DNA of 64,000 nt, taken from assembly GCA_019722365.1 (NCBI GenBank), contig JADFUC010001000.1:186001-250000 (forward strand), given 5' to 3'. Numbering within the stretch: position 1 is the stretch's first letter; each line of letters opens with the position of its first letter. Below are positions 49,201-61,353 of the stretch, one piece after another. Position numbers and translations under genes: made by a program. The notes beneath the pieces were generated by a model. That model saw nothing but the letters and a program-made list of their open reading frames with translations, had not been told where the DNA came from and did not search any database. This DNA is from Lithospermum erythrorhizon (lineage: Eukaryota > Streptophyta > Magnoliopsida > Boraginales > Boraginaceae).

Positions 49201-50885
49201 AAACTACTCCTCCATTTTTTATAATAGATAATCGTTAGATTTAAAACGCTTTATTCTAATCAGGAAAGTTTCAATTGAGATTTTGAAAATTACACCAGAA
49301 ATATTAAAGCTACATTGAAATTATAAAAAATATATTGAAATTGTAGAAATTATATTAAATTATAAATAATTAATTATTGTGAAAAAATAATTTTTTCTAG
49401 ACAATAATTTATTATGTAACGATAGAGTATATAAGTATAAAAGCAATGTCCCATTTAACTAGTTACTCGAAATCACAAGAAATTTGGACCCACTAGGTCG
49501 ATATGTGATAAGGAAGGATGAATCATGTTATTCATCATCATGAAGTTGAACACTACCGATCATCATGATTCATGTGTTTATTTCACTTCCTCTAGTTGTG
49601 GAATTATGAGGTCCCTCACATAGCATGTGAAATTATCATGTTAGGTATGAACAAGAACATTACAATAACATTTCAGTTACAAAAATAGTGTTGCCCATAG
49701 TGGTTATGTGTTTGTGATGAGATAGTAAGATTTTTATATCATATGCTTTACTATATTCTATTTTATCATGTGTCATTCATTCTTTTTATCCTGCTATTTT
49801 GTTTTGTTTAATAATGTAGATAATCATTTCATTCTCATGAGCGTGATATTTTGTTTTGTTTAATATTAGATTCAATATTGTATATGGTCTAAAGTGATGA
49901 TGACTACCACCTCCAACTAATGGTGATTGGTCCACTTCCGAAAGCTATTTATCTGGTTCCAATATTTATACCCATTCATTAGATAATTATTGGAGCATAA
50001 TAGTGACAAAATCAAAAAATTTATTTATAGGGCAAATAAATTACAACCTTTCAAAATTTAGGGTTAATTGATCCTCTTGCCCTCCTATTCCTCCGCTAGG
50101 AACATTCCTTTAATTATTCCTCAATATATGATTTTATATCATGTGATATTGTAGAGTTATGAAAATTCATTTCAATAAAGAATAAATTAAGTCTGCCCAT
50201 TACTTGTTAGAATATTCAAATGAATGTCCCCAATCCTCATCATTATTATTGTTATTATTAATTTCTAGCTAGTTTGATGATAGAAAATGTACTCTATTAA
50301 TTTTGCAAGGACTAACGAATTCTTCGAAATGCAGGAGCTATTTGTGGACCAGCAAACATAGTGAATGGAATGATGGATCTTCACCAAGGGCCTCTAATGA
50401 TTCTGGGGCCAACCATGAACGCTAAGGTTGCATTTGAACTCTCCGAGAGACTTCCACATTTGTCAATAAGGATGAAGGAGCATTGCAACCGGGCTATGGC
50501 CTTCGCTAACCGAATGAAGAAACTCGGCTTGAAGGTCATCTACCCGGGCCTGGAAGAACACCCTGATCACTTCCTCTTGAAATCCATGGTGAACAAGGAC
50601 TACGGGTATGGGGGACTCCTCTGTGTTGATATGGAGACCGAACAAAGGGCTAATCGTTTGATGAATCGCTTGCAAAATGACACACAATTTGGATTCATGG
50701 CTGTTAGTTTGGGGTATTATGAGACGCTCATGTCTTGCTCTGGAAGTAGCACAAGTAGCGAATTGAACGAGGCGGAGAAGGCGTTGGCCGGAATTTCTCC
50801 GGGGCTAGTAAGGATGTCCATTGGCTATATTGGGACGTTGGAGCAGAAATGGAACCAGCTTGAGAAGGCCATTTCTATGATATGA
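46283..50885 (+). CDS. MGL: Methionine gamma-lyase, 2 exons with a 3.3-kb intron
   Basis: Exons 46283-47033 and 50335-50885 join in phase (GCA G/GA GCT) to give 433 aa, close to the 440 aa of Arabidopsis MGL. The enzyme is a cytosolic PLP-dependent lyase of the Cys/Met metabolism family. It splits methionine into methanethiol, 2-oxobutyrate and ammonia, feeding isoleucine synthesis under stress. Seen: HEFGEHGGVNMSIEASATFT, YSRHFNPTVLNL, ASGMSAISSVLLQLC, VLYFESMSNPTL, VVDNTFAPM and the PLP lysine in VVHSISKFISGGADIIAG (about K240). The second exon gives LGPTMNAKVAFELSERLPHL, NDTQFGFMAVSLGYYETLMS and CSGSSTSSE. Residues 1-35 are the least conserved part. A cystathionine gamma-synthase or beta-lyase is excluded by the EFGEHGGVN start and the overall match. 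Confidence 0.96.
47927..48065. repeat. Short tandem repeats in the MGL intron
   Basis: TTTGAATCACGTTATTATAA or a close variant recurs four times with ATAACTTATAATTTGA between copies. The spacing is irregular at about 30-45 bp. Confidence 0.65.
49205..49430. mobile_element. MITE (CTCCCTCCGT family) in the MGL intron
   Basis: It starts ACTCCTCCATTTTTTATAAT followed by AGATAATCGTTAGATTTAAA and ends near CAATAATTTATTATGTAACG. The order of motifs matches the elements at 33465 and 58588 but is more diverged. Confidence 0.5.
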
Positions 50886-51340
50886 TGTGGGATTTGTTTA
50901 TGTCCAAAGATGGTATCGACATGCTTGCTCAAGTGTTTTTGGTTTGTTTGGTTCGACGAGGGAAAGGGGATGAAATATGTAGTCCTATATTTCAAAGTTG
51001 TTAGAAGCATAAGCGTTATGCTTTACTTTGTTTGATGAATGCATGGTTCATGATGAGAAACTTGTGTTCTTTAATGTGAACTTATTTATATGAGTATTAT
51101 GTTTTAATACTATTCCCTCTGTTTCAAGGAATGATCATCGTTGTTTGAACGACTTTCACATTTCTGAATCTTATCATAAATATTAATCAAGTCTTTCAGT
51201 TTTATTGTCAAATAGCATCTTATTTGCCCTTTTGGAATTTGATTTTAATGCAAAGAAGAATTTTTATTATTTATTGGGCGGTATAAAATAAAATTTAATT
51301 GCAGAAAAATTCCTCATTGCATGCGCGCTTTTACCAAACC
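50886..51340. other. 3' flank of methionine gamma-lyase
   Basis: 3' UTR and downstream DNA. ACTATTCCCTCTGTTTCAAG at about 51108 looks like the end of another MITE of the CTCCCTCCGT type. Confidence 0.5.
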
Positions 51341-53990
51341 AAGAGGATCGACCGTCCAAACCATTGATTCCTAAGTTGGTTTGCCGAGGATTTCGTGAGA
51401 CGCTTCACAGCTGACTCGATTCGGCTCGATACGCAGCCTCAGCTGATTAACTCGACTTGAGCTTGATTTGACCTCGATTAGATTTAGATTTGGATAGGTG
51501 CTCTACGAGCGTGATACGTGTCACGGTCTCTACTCGACTCGGTACTATTCTGATCGGGATATACCGGGAAATGTGAGCCTTAGCAACAGACTCCGTGTCA
51601 TCGTATTTGACTGATCTTCGGCTCAGATAACGACCGCCCCTGTGCACTCCTCGGCGCCGAATCGCCATCAACCTAAACACCGTGAGTCACCATACAACCC
51701 TAATTCAAAAGAATGCAAAGAAATACAACATTTACTCATGCCTGCATTTTGGGCGATCTAAGATAACAACAATTATTATACTCACAATTTCATTAATACA
51801 TAATAATATACAACACACCTTCCGGAATACATTTTAATACAATATAGGGTACACATTGAAGACTATTCAAGACTATCGGTGACATCCTGGGCCCATCCAA
51901 ATCTCGAATCACGATTTACTCTGCCTCATCTCCAAGCACAATTGTCGCCTTAACGCCGACTTTCCCTAACAACATACAACATCGTGCGCCTCCAACATAG
52001 TGTGAAATTCTGCCTCAACGTATCACTCATATAACAAAAGCTCATATTCAATCACACATATATAGACACGTAATATCACATAGTCGCAAGCACTACCTTC
52101 ATCATGTTTTATCATAATTATTCATGATCACTAATCACCTCTTATGATCCTTATAGTTTAGTATCTTCAGTAATTTAATATAATCAACTTACAAAAATAT
52201 TTCAATAGTAATAGATAACACTATAACATCGAATAGCTCAATACATCACATAAGCAACAATAACTCTATTCCGGCAAACAACTCTCCCGCTACCTCTACA
52301 CCAAGTAGACGGGAATACACACCACAACCTGCAAAACCATGCACACAGCCACACACAACACAATCACACATCCACACATCTCCCAACACATATATATACA
52401 TCACAATCCTCCCGACCGAGGCTACCCCCTCAATATGCATATCACACCAAACCTCCTAAAACATCTCTGCCACTCCCTCAATACGCATATATCACACCAA
52501 ACCTCCCGGTCGACGCTACCCCCTCAATGTATATATATCATCAACCTACCGGAATAGAGTTCACACATAATCATATGACCGTTGATTCCAATGAATACCG
52601 GACATATCATATCATAAGTCACAACACAAATCATATCCCTTTCGTAATATGCCATATCAGAACATCACGTTAATACATAACCAATTCAATATCACTAAAT
52701 ATCATCAATACCTCGATAATTTCTCAATACATATATCTCATCATTTATTATCTTCATGTCCACATTCATTTTCATATATTACTATCCATTATGACTTCCA
52801 AGTATAATTGACCCATCAACATAGTCCTGACACATATGTTATTATTTCAAGCTACTACCTTCATGTTATTGATCAAGTTGTCATCATACTCCTATCAAAA
52901 CATATCAATATCTCATACTACAACCATAAGATTATACGATACACATATGGACCATATCTAATTTATATAACCCATCTTATGATAATGTTAATGTCCCCTT
53001 ATTATTAACTTCTCATATCATTACATCTCACAACTCAACATCATATTAACTTTCATAATCTGACCACCCTTTTATCATCTTGTCATCTTCACATAACATC
53101 ATAATTCTCAACATCTTTATATTCATATCAAGATCACAACAATTCATTATTCAATATTTTCATCTCATCCTTTAATATTATCAACCAATTGATTTATTCC
53201 TTTTTAGTCATTATATTCATAGATACATAAAACCTCATTTAACAGTTATTGTATAACATTAACTCTTTACCCATATATAGTCATATCAAAATATCTCAAA
53301 TTCATAACATTGCAATATTTCGTATCTTAATCTTCAATAAAGTTTCTTCATACCATCAATTAGTTCAATCAACTCAATACCTCATCCTTATACATGTGTA
53401 CCATTATATCATACTAATATAATCAAAATTACACTTTTACTAATTTCATCGTATTGGCAACTTTCCATTAGTCTTTACTTCATTAATCACCATATTATTA
53501 TACTCATAATCTTTTTAATATTTTTAATAGTTACAACAATCCAAATATACAATACACATATTCATAATGTATGAAAGATTATAGAATTGTGATATAAGTA
53601 CTCACCTTTAATCAAGCCAAATATCAACAACTTTACTACTTCAATCACCTATTCGATGTCAACTTTTAGGATAATGATTTGGAGGAGAATTACATCAAAA
53701 GAAAAAGAAAATTTGTAAGGGAAAGAGGAGGAAACTCACGGCCCTTATCATGAAGAAAGAAAGAAATTTTGGTTTTATATAATAGGTTTACTTAGCCATG
53801 AAGAAATGAAGTGCACCTAGGCGGCCCAAGCAAGTAATAGGTACCAAGGTAAGTAGGTGTCGTTATTTCCACGCGTCAAGCTTCGCTTCATAAATGGGAG
53901 GGAAAGACGAAATGTACTTAATCACACACTCACGAGCTCAGCTTTATTTTAAAGTAGTAGTAATACTCCTAATGCAATCGGATCCCATCA
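51341..53990 (-). mobile_element. Probable large LTR (solo or partial), strongly strand-asymmetric
   Basis: From about 51700 to 53640 the plus strand is very poor in G while rich in A, C and T. On the minus strand the right end carries a TATA-like TTATATAAAACC (about 53798-53787). This is followed by pyrimidine-rich leader sequence and a TAAAGGTGAGTACTTATA donor-like site, the plan of a gypsy-type LTR with its transcript leader. No coding region adjoins it, so a solo LTR is likely. The family and exact ends are inferred. Confidence 0.4.
52406..52550. repeat. Imperfect tandem repeats inside the LTR-like region
   Basis: GCTACCCCCTCAATATGCAT, CACTCCCTCAATACGCATAT and GCTACCCCCTCAATGTATAT occur at about 60-bp steps, each with ATCACACCAAACCTCC or a variant nearby. 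Confidence 0.6.
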
Positions 53991-55470
53991 ACTCCGGGTT
54001 AAGATGCCATGGTAGTAAGCATGCGACGCGACCGCGGTCCTCGTTGCACCCTTTAAAAAAAGAAAAAGTGTAGTAATACTCAATTATTACTCAAATCATA
54101 AAGTTCGGGTTATTTTATTGACTTGATCACCGGGCGCGCGACATCGGATGGACTTTACCGCAAGTGTTCTCGCAGCCATGACTCGGGGTTTTGAAGACTA
54201 CCGGCGGACTTCACCTTCGCAATGGGACTTACTAGTCATACATTTGTCTTTGTGCCACTCGATTGGTGATAACCTCAGCTCAAATGCATGAGTGACGACA
54301 AACAATTTATTGAAGCAATGTACGCTTTCAGATTCACAAATGCCTTAGCGGCTTGTTGCCGTAGAAGGGACTTAGTGAGATTTGGAGTCACTTGGTTTGA
54401 TTTGAGCTACAATGTACGCTTCTAAATTGCATGTTACTCTTTAGCATCTGCTATAGTAACGACAAGATGGGGTGTCGAGTATCCCAACTTTGTCAATTTG
54501 ACACCGATCGACGTATTGGGTGGTCTTAGCAAATAAGAGCCTATTCGAATCCAAATTTATGTGGGATTGAATATTCAAGATATTTCCTATATTTGAACTT
54601 GATGAATCAAACTCAAGATTTTTCGTGTGTTCATGCAAGATTTATGAATAACGTGATTTAAGCTTATTCCCGAATATTCAAGCATTCTTTGAGAGATTTC
54701 AGGCCGATTCTCATCGATTTTGCTTCTAACACCTTGTGCACCTTTTTTAGGCTTTCTCCGATTTGTTTTCCACCACCAAAGTGGTATTTCTGCTAGCGGT
54801 TTAAAAGATTTAACTCAGAGAATTTCACAGGTCGTCCTCTCTATTTTCTCACATGTTTTCTGTGTATTTTCTTATGTGAATTGTTGATGATATTTTCCAA
54901 AATAAGGGGGGTATTTATAGGCTTCTGGGCTTTGAATACTTCGACGGCGACTTTGCTTTTATCACGATCTTAACTGGCTAATTTTGAGGCACGACCAACC
55001 ATCGTATTTTTAGGACTTAATTCTCCTTCAAGAATTAATATGGGCGCCTCTATTTTGCATGGAAAGTTAAGGTTCGGATCTTTTCTGTACAAACGCATTT
55101 TCACGACCCCAAACCTTTTAGAGTCTTTATTTTGATCCCCATAACTTCTGGAGTCTCCATTTCGAACCCCAAAACTTTCGGAGCATCAATTTAGCCCCTA
55201 GGGCTGATTTTATCCCAATAAAATTGGGGATTCTTTAGCCTCGAACCCTAAACTTAATGAACATTTAATTGGGCCATTTTTCTCTCGAAACTTGTCTGCA
55301 CGTAGGGTTTCTACATTAAATCTCTAGTGGGCCCGGTCGAACCCTAGCCATTTGTCATTTTTAGTGTCTCGATTTTAATTAATTTGATTAAGTCATCATA
55401 ATCATTTTAATTATTTTTTTAATAAACTTTCACTATCTACAAAGTCTTCAACCATTGATATCTGTTTAAT
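53991..55470. other. LTR-like DNA of a second retroelement
   Basis: A GC rise near 54000, an AAGGGGGGTATTTATAGGCTT promoter-like site near 54905 (shown here one base long, core GGGTATTTATAGG) and a TTTCACTATCTAC end near 55430 suggest LTR remains related to 12780-14260. No open frame of interest. Confidence 0.35.
55106..55200. repeat. About 30-bp tandem repeats
   Basis: ACCCCAAACCTTTTAGAGTC, TCCCCATAACTTCTGGAGTC and ACCCCAAAACTTTCGGAGCA follow one another at about 30-bp spacing. Confidence 0.65.
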
Positions 55471-56877
55471 TACTCATTTCACCCCTCATTCGTTTTATAA
55501 AAAAATTACATACAAAATTATGAATTGGTAAATATAAATGGTCAAAATGTTTTTTAATGGAATATGATTATCTTTTGATGGACTTTCATTTTAGTGGTTG
55601 AAAAATTGATCAACCATCGAGATTGATCAAATAATTGTGATATCATATCTAACATGCTATGCATGAGGCAAGAAGTAGAGAGGTGATAGCTTGATTTAGA
55701 TCGGGTGAGCTTAATCTCAACAACTCGGAAAGCGAACTCGTAAGAATTATTTATTATTGTTTATATAAAAGTTAAATTAGTACTCCTTCTATTTATAATG
55801 CATTTTTACATAGGCTAAATTTCATCTAGACACGTGAACTATGAAAACATTAGTCATCTAAATATTTCTACCTTTCAAATAGGCACCTGAGAGTGATTTT
55901 TGGCACCTGAACTTCTGAAAACGTATTTTTTGGCACCGAAACTCCACTATAACATGTAAACAAAAAGACAAAACATATATTTTATATATATATACTTTAT
56001 GAGTCATTTTTTAAATGACAAACACATAATTGATTCAATGTTTAGTACAATAATTAAATTGAATCAAAATAAACACATCATCTTCAACCTTACATCCCAC
56101 CGCTACCCTTACCCCCTCCCCTACCCAACACCACTTTTTCCCTGACAATGCTAGTTCCAATAAGAAGGTAGTTTGAGTTTAAACTATCATTTTCATGACA
56201 ATTTCCAAGGGTGGGTGTTATTTGACTCGGTTATCTTCCCCTAGTAATTAGTTCTACAGCAACAATTATCCTCAATTGTATTTGGTTGAATGAAACCGGA
56301 CCAGATTTTTAAATACATATTGGGTTTATCAAAATTCATTTGTCGAAGGATATTAGAGGTGGTGCTCCTCAACCCATTAAAGCTCTGAATCTTGATATGT
56401 GGCTCAAATATTATGCAGCTGCTGCCTCCAAACAACGTCTATCATTGAATTATTTAAACCTAAATTTTACACTAAAAAATATTTGTGAAAAGCATAAAAA
56501 TGGTTGAGAGGATCAAGATTTGTAAACACATCAAAGAGCGCATTTTGAATAGAATTTATACCTATATGAGTGTTTTACTTAAAGAAGCCGTACTGCTGGG
56601 AAGTGGGGCTAAAGGATGAAGCATTTAAGCTAGAAGCTGCTAGCATTTATCGCTTTATTTATTTTTATTTAATTAATTAAATTGATTCATGACGTATTAT
56701 TTATTCAATTAAGTATTTATTATTTAAAAACGATCCATAAACGTAATATATATATATATATAAAATATCTATTTTGACAAGCAGCTATCAATTAAATCAA
56801 AATTTATTTAGACTCATTAAATTCGTAGTTATTAAATTCTTCTAATAACCATCAACCCACGAACCCTCCCCGTATCA
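55471..56877. other. Intergenic DNA, no gene
   Basis: AT-rich. GGCACCTGAGAGTGATTTTT and GGCACCTGAACTTCTGAAAA near 55885-55920 form a short repeat. A (TA)n run lies near 56743. Confidence 0.5.
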
Positions 56878-57804
56878 ATGGCCATTCATCGAAACAAAGG
56901 CGAGGCCACCTTCACTATGGTCAACGACGCCTGGTATGGAGTCAACCTTCACAACCACCAAGACCCCCCCTCTCTAAGAAACCAAATGAACCAACCCAAG
57001 TGATAAATTGATCCGTAAGATCGTTGGAGTTATTCATCGCCCATCTCAAGCAGTCTCCTCCTTCTTCAATATCTCCTCTCAACTCCCTCTCCTTCAACAC
57101 ATGTAACCTCTCAGGAACTTAAGTTTAATCTACCCAAAATTCAAGAAAGCTTCAATTTTGTGTTTTATTGGTTATTTGTGAAGTTGGGTACTTATTTAAT
57201 TAATTAAAACTGTAGGTTATTTTGTGAATTTTGTATTTGATGAGTTAAAAGTTCATTTTCAACAACATTGAATTGACCTAGTAGTTAGGAAACTTTTAGT
57301 GATGTAGAGAGTCCTCGTTTGACTTTTTCCATGTAAATAGACGGGGAACTTAAATTAAATCGACCCAAAATTCAAGAAAGCTTGAATTTTGTGTTTTATT
57401 GGTTATTTTGTGAAGTTGGTTTCTTAATTAATTATTAAAAGTTCCGTTTTGTGGGAATTATGTGAAGTTGGTTACTTAATAAAATAATAAAAATTCGTTC
57501 TTTGTAGGTTATTATATGAAGTTGGTTACTTAATTAATTATTAAAAAAAATTCTTTGTAGATTGTAATGTGAAGTTGTTTTCAATGTCAATGTGGCAAAC
57601 TTAGCCTGGGTTTATGCACATAACTATGGTTAAATCATAATTATAATTTTCATAATATAATACATTGAAAAGGCTAGTATGTTAGATTTTTTACCAAATA
57701 TCATACAACATATATGCAGATAATTGAGTACTTAATTTGAAAGACAACCATCATCATAATTCAAAAGCGGGCAATGTTCATTTGATGGAGGGAGTATTAA
57801 AAAG

Positions 57805-58100
57805 AGGTAATTGTAAATTTGGTCCTAGATAGTGAGACGAAGTTCCACTTTGATCCCAAATAGTTACGTTGTTGCACATTAGCCCAAAAAGTGGCACAAG
57901 TGTTGTAGTATAGTCTCCGAAAGTGACAAATGTTGTACATTCGTCTCCATTCTTTCGGGAACCATACTGCAACATTTTTCACTTTCAGGGACCATAGTGC
58001 AATACGTGTGCCACTTTTAGGGACTAATCTTCAACAATATAATTATTTGGGACGAAAGTGCAACTTCGTCCCATTATCCGAGATCAAATTGGTAATTAAA
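57805..58100. mobile_element. Long inverted-repeat (foldback) element in MED10 intron 1
   Basis: The left arm contains GACGAAGTTCCACTTTGATC, AAAAAGTGGCACAAGTGTTG and GAAAGTGACAAATGTTG. The right arm contains their reverse complements (GGGACGAAAGTGCAACTTCG, CGTGTGCCACTTTTAGGGAC, CAACATTTTTCACTTTC). Arms are about 140 bp with almost no spacer. A Mutator-like or other foldback MITE is likely. Confidence 0.8.
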
Positions 58101-58587
58101 TCCTATCAAAAAATTCATTCTTGTCTTGTTATGTTTAGTAATTGGTATTACATGTTGGAATAATCTTGTAATGGAGCTTGACACCATGACAAAATTAGCT
58201 GAACAGTGCAATATTCGGGTGCCTATGGAGGCTCTTAAGTAAGCATTCGATTGGTTTTCCTTTTTAGGATAAATAGTACTCCCTTCAATGTAATGTCGTT
58301 TAGCACTTTGCACATATATTAAGAAAAAGAAAAAGTGGTCAAAAAGTATATTGAAAATGTAGAATTACAATTAATTTAAACAATATTATTGGTTGTTTGT
58401 TTATTTCAAGAGAAAAATTAGTCAAAAAGTATATTTGTAAAAAAACTATTTATTATGCTAAAACGACAACTATAAAAAAATAATTTTTTTTGCTAAAATG
58501 ACAACTATAAAAAAATTTAGGAAGTAGCATTTTATATGGTTTTGGATAAATAGTAGCATTTAATATTACATTTAATTGGATAAATAG

Positions 58588-58785
58588 TACTCCCTCCGTC
58601 TCAAAATAGATGATCATTTAGATTAAAAGTGATTTATTAGCTTATCAAATAAAAACTATATTCCTGATTGTAAAAACTATCATGGGATTGTAAAACTACA
58701 TCAAAATATAAAAGCGCATTAAAAAAAATGCAAACAATCAACTACATTTAAAAATAATTTTTCTAAACTATCTATTTCGGTATCT
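58588..58785. mobile_element. MITE (CTCCCTCCGT family) in MED10 intron 2
   Basis: It starts ACTCCCTCCGTCTCAAAATA, the clearest copy of this end in the window, continues GATGATCATTTAGATTAAAA, and ends AACTATCTATTTCGG, an imperfect inverted repeat of the start. Confidence 0.75.
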
Positions 58786-60028
58786 TATGTAAGAGCATTT
58801 AATATTACATTTAATTGATAAATAGTAGCATTTAATATTACATTCTTATATTTTATATGGTTTTGGGTATGAAGTTTGATTGATGATGGGAAGAATCCAG
58901 ATGAGTTTACTAAGGATGTTCTGAATAGTTGAATTGATAAAAATCAGATGACTAAAGGCAAGGCAGATGCTTTCAAGGTACAAACTTTTCTCTTTATGTC
59001 GTTTCCATAGTCTCAATGTATATGCATATATTAGATGTGAACCTAATAATGCATTAAGGAAGCCATTTTAAAGAAAAAAAGTTTCGTATTATTATGAAGT
59101 GTTACAGTTGCATTATGTGGTTGAGCCTTAACATGTGATTTTAATGCTGTCCTTATATATAACACAGATTGTTCTGTGCTTCTTTTTCTGTTAATTTGTA
59201 ATTTGGATAGTAGCTTTAGCAAATCTGTACTGTAAAATTTCTTCTTGATAAGTCATAAGGTTCATTACTTGAAAAATGATCTATGATAAAATAATTATTG
59301 TGAAGTATGTGGTTGTGTTACTACTTCTCAGCTCAATTATTTGGTGTGTATTTATCTTGTATGTTAGGTACATTAAAGAGTGTAAATTATGAACGAGTGG
59401 TGTTGTTTCTTATGCTGTTACAGTATATCATAAAATGATTAGTTGATTGCGATTCATTTGTATGTTGTTGAGGGCTTCAGAAAATGTGGATAATGAATGA
59501 GTGAAGTTGTTGCTGACGTTTTTACAGTATTTCAGAAAGCCATGATCGCAAGAAGCTCTAAGTTGGGTTATATTGATAAAGGAACACATTGAGTAGAAAT
59601 TGATCATCTCTTGACGGGAGGGCTACATTTCTTTCTTGTTAAACTGTGCACAACATAGTACTTCTCCTCAGACCATGTACAATGAGCCCGTTGAATAAAA
59701 GATTCAACAGCTCAAACCACTATATTAGGGTGTTGAAAAAAAAGATGGGATGAAGTGGATTAAATTGAAGGAATAAATCTCAACATGTTGAATTCTTACC
59801 GGGCGACTCGTGGTCAAGAGCCGATTGTGCCGCAGTCAGCACTTGTCGGACACCCGATTTACGAGCGAACTGGGACGCCAGATTTATAGGATAGGGGCGA
59901 CGCTGTGAAGCCGCCTTGACGGCTGATTCGATTTTCTGATTTCTATCTTATCCCAATTATTTGAGGTCAATAATTTGGATAATAATTTTTTTTTAATTTT
60001 TTTTACTAAAATTCATCATTTTTTTTCT

Positions 60029-60037
60029 ATAAATAGA
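60029..60037 (+). promoter_or_regulatory. TATA box of Harbinger ORF1
   Basis: CTATAAATAGAGGC lies about 120 bp upstream of the ORF1 start codon at 60149. A matching TTATAAATAGATAC is present in the second element near 63957. Confidence 0.55.
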
Positions 60038-60148
60038 GGCTTTCTCCCAATTCAATTTGATATAAAAAATCATCATTTTTTAATATAATTATTATATTAT
60101 CCTTTACTAAACTCTCTATTTTTAATCTTTCAATATATTTTTAGTAAA

Positions 60149-61140
60149 ATGGATCATACAATCATTTCAATACCAAAATTCTACTAATCATCCTTTTAGC
60201 TATCAAAATCTCAGTAATTATCAATTTGATAATCAATCTTCAAGCCAACCACGCCCTCAAATATCCAAAATTTCTATTTTCCACCAAGTTTTCCAAATTT
60301 CAATATGCCTTCAACTGTACCAAATTAGCATCCATATTATTTATCGGTGATGCAATATTCCTCTCAACGACCTCCTTATAATTCTTATATGCTAGTGGGG
60401 AATGAAAATATTTCAAATATCAAGAATAATTTCGCATTTTCAACACACACAAATGTCATTTGGTAAATACGAAATAAAGCACGAAGATACTCCAGCTTCG
60501 AGGATTCACCTAACGTTCGAAAGAAAAGCCCCAAATGGACCACTGAACAAAATTTGGTGCTACTTAGTGGTTGGATTAAATATGGAACGTATTAAATATT
60601 ATAAAGTTAAATCTAAAAGTCAAGATATTAGGTAAGAAATTGCTGATTATTGTAACGAGCATTGTTCCTTCGAGACTCCACGCCACGGAACTCGCCTCAA
60701 ATCATTTTAACTACATCAACAAAAATATTGGGCAAAATGGATGCGCCGGGCTATGATAACGCGCTAAACGAGTGAAACAAAAAGGGTGGTCTGAGAATGA
60801 TATATTGACAAAGCAATTTAACTATATAAAAGTGGTAAAAATGGAAATTTTAATTTGACGTCAGAATGGCGCGTGTCGCCGCAGATCAACCACGCGAGAG
60901 TGATGGGTGACTCAAACACTGCTGAATCCTATCGTCATTCAATGGAAGCGGACGCAACTAAAAGGCAATAAGAAGCGGCAACGGGTGGCTTTGGGAAGTG
61001 GATAAGCTTGTTAATCGAATGAATTTAAAACAATACAAAGATGAAGAGTTCGAACGATTGAGATAAATTAACCTCACAACAAGAGGATGTAATCAAAGTA
61101 AAGAAAAATGAAAAATGTTTATGAAGCTAAGTGAGAAGGA
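60149..61140 (+). pseudogene. Harbinger ORF1 remnant (SANT/Myb-like DNA-binding protein)
   Basis: After a frameshift close to the start codon, the frame gives an Asn/Gln/Ser-rich region (NHPFSYQNLSNYQFDNQSSS). Near 60518 it gives RKKSPKWTTEQNLVLLSGWI, the start of the SANT-like domain, then EIADYCNEHCSFETPRHGT (usual IADYYNEHRSxxxPR), and KGWSENDILTK further on. About 61110 there is a KxFMKLSEKEHLDD-like end, here FMKLSEKEHLDD. Stops and shifts break it in several places. In intact elements this protein binds the transposon ends and helps the transposase. Confidence 0.7.
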
Positions 61141-61353
61141 GCATCTCGATGACCGTGAGCCAAGCTTTATTATTATGGAAATGTCGGGCCTCGAATCGTT
61201 TAAAATAATTTTACCCTCCTTCAATGTTTGTTTTCTACTGATGTGTGCTTTTTTGCCGTGTTTTTAGGCTGTATGTTTTCTTCAACGCTGTGTATGTTTT
61301 CTGCTTTGATGTACTTTTTTCAGTTTCAATAAAACTACTTTCGTATTTCTAAG

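Larger units (their letters stand above)
47034..50334 (+). other. Large intron of methionine gamma-lyase
   Basis: 3301 bp, AT-rich, with no coding content. It holds a tandem repeat (47927-48065), an A/T microsatellite-like stretch (about 48540-48665) and a MITE (49205-49430). Related plant genes have a much shorter intron here, so insertions probably enlarged it. Confidence 0.6.
56878..59560 (+). pseudogene. MED10: Mediator subunit MED10 pseudogene with introns retained
   Basis: Four blocks align in order with plant MED10, a core middle-module Mediator subunit. Block 1 (about 57006-57102) gives VSSFFNISSQLPLLQ but is preceded by out-of-frame sequence with stops. Block 2 (58159-58238) gives NLVMELDTMTKLAEQCNIRV and MEAL. 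Block 3 (58875-58977) gives LIDDGKNPDEFTKDVLNS, a TGA at 58930-58932 where the family has Cys, then KNQMTKGKADAFK. Block 4 (59528 on) gives YFRKP and a stop. The splice sites between blocks 2, 3 and 4 are still GT-AG and in phase (AA/T, then phase 0). This is therefore a degenerate genomic duplicate, not a processed copy. The early stop removes the C-terminal part. Confidence 0.82.

Noticed and set aside
52246..52557. Overlapping frames in the CA-rich region
   Set aside because: They come from low-complexity, G-poor sequence that lacks stop codons by composition.
57778..58163. Two similar frames of 65-77 codons on opposite strands
   Set aside because: They are mirror images created by the inverted repeat of a foldback element, not genes.
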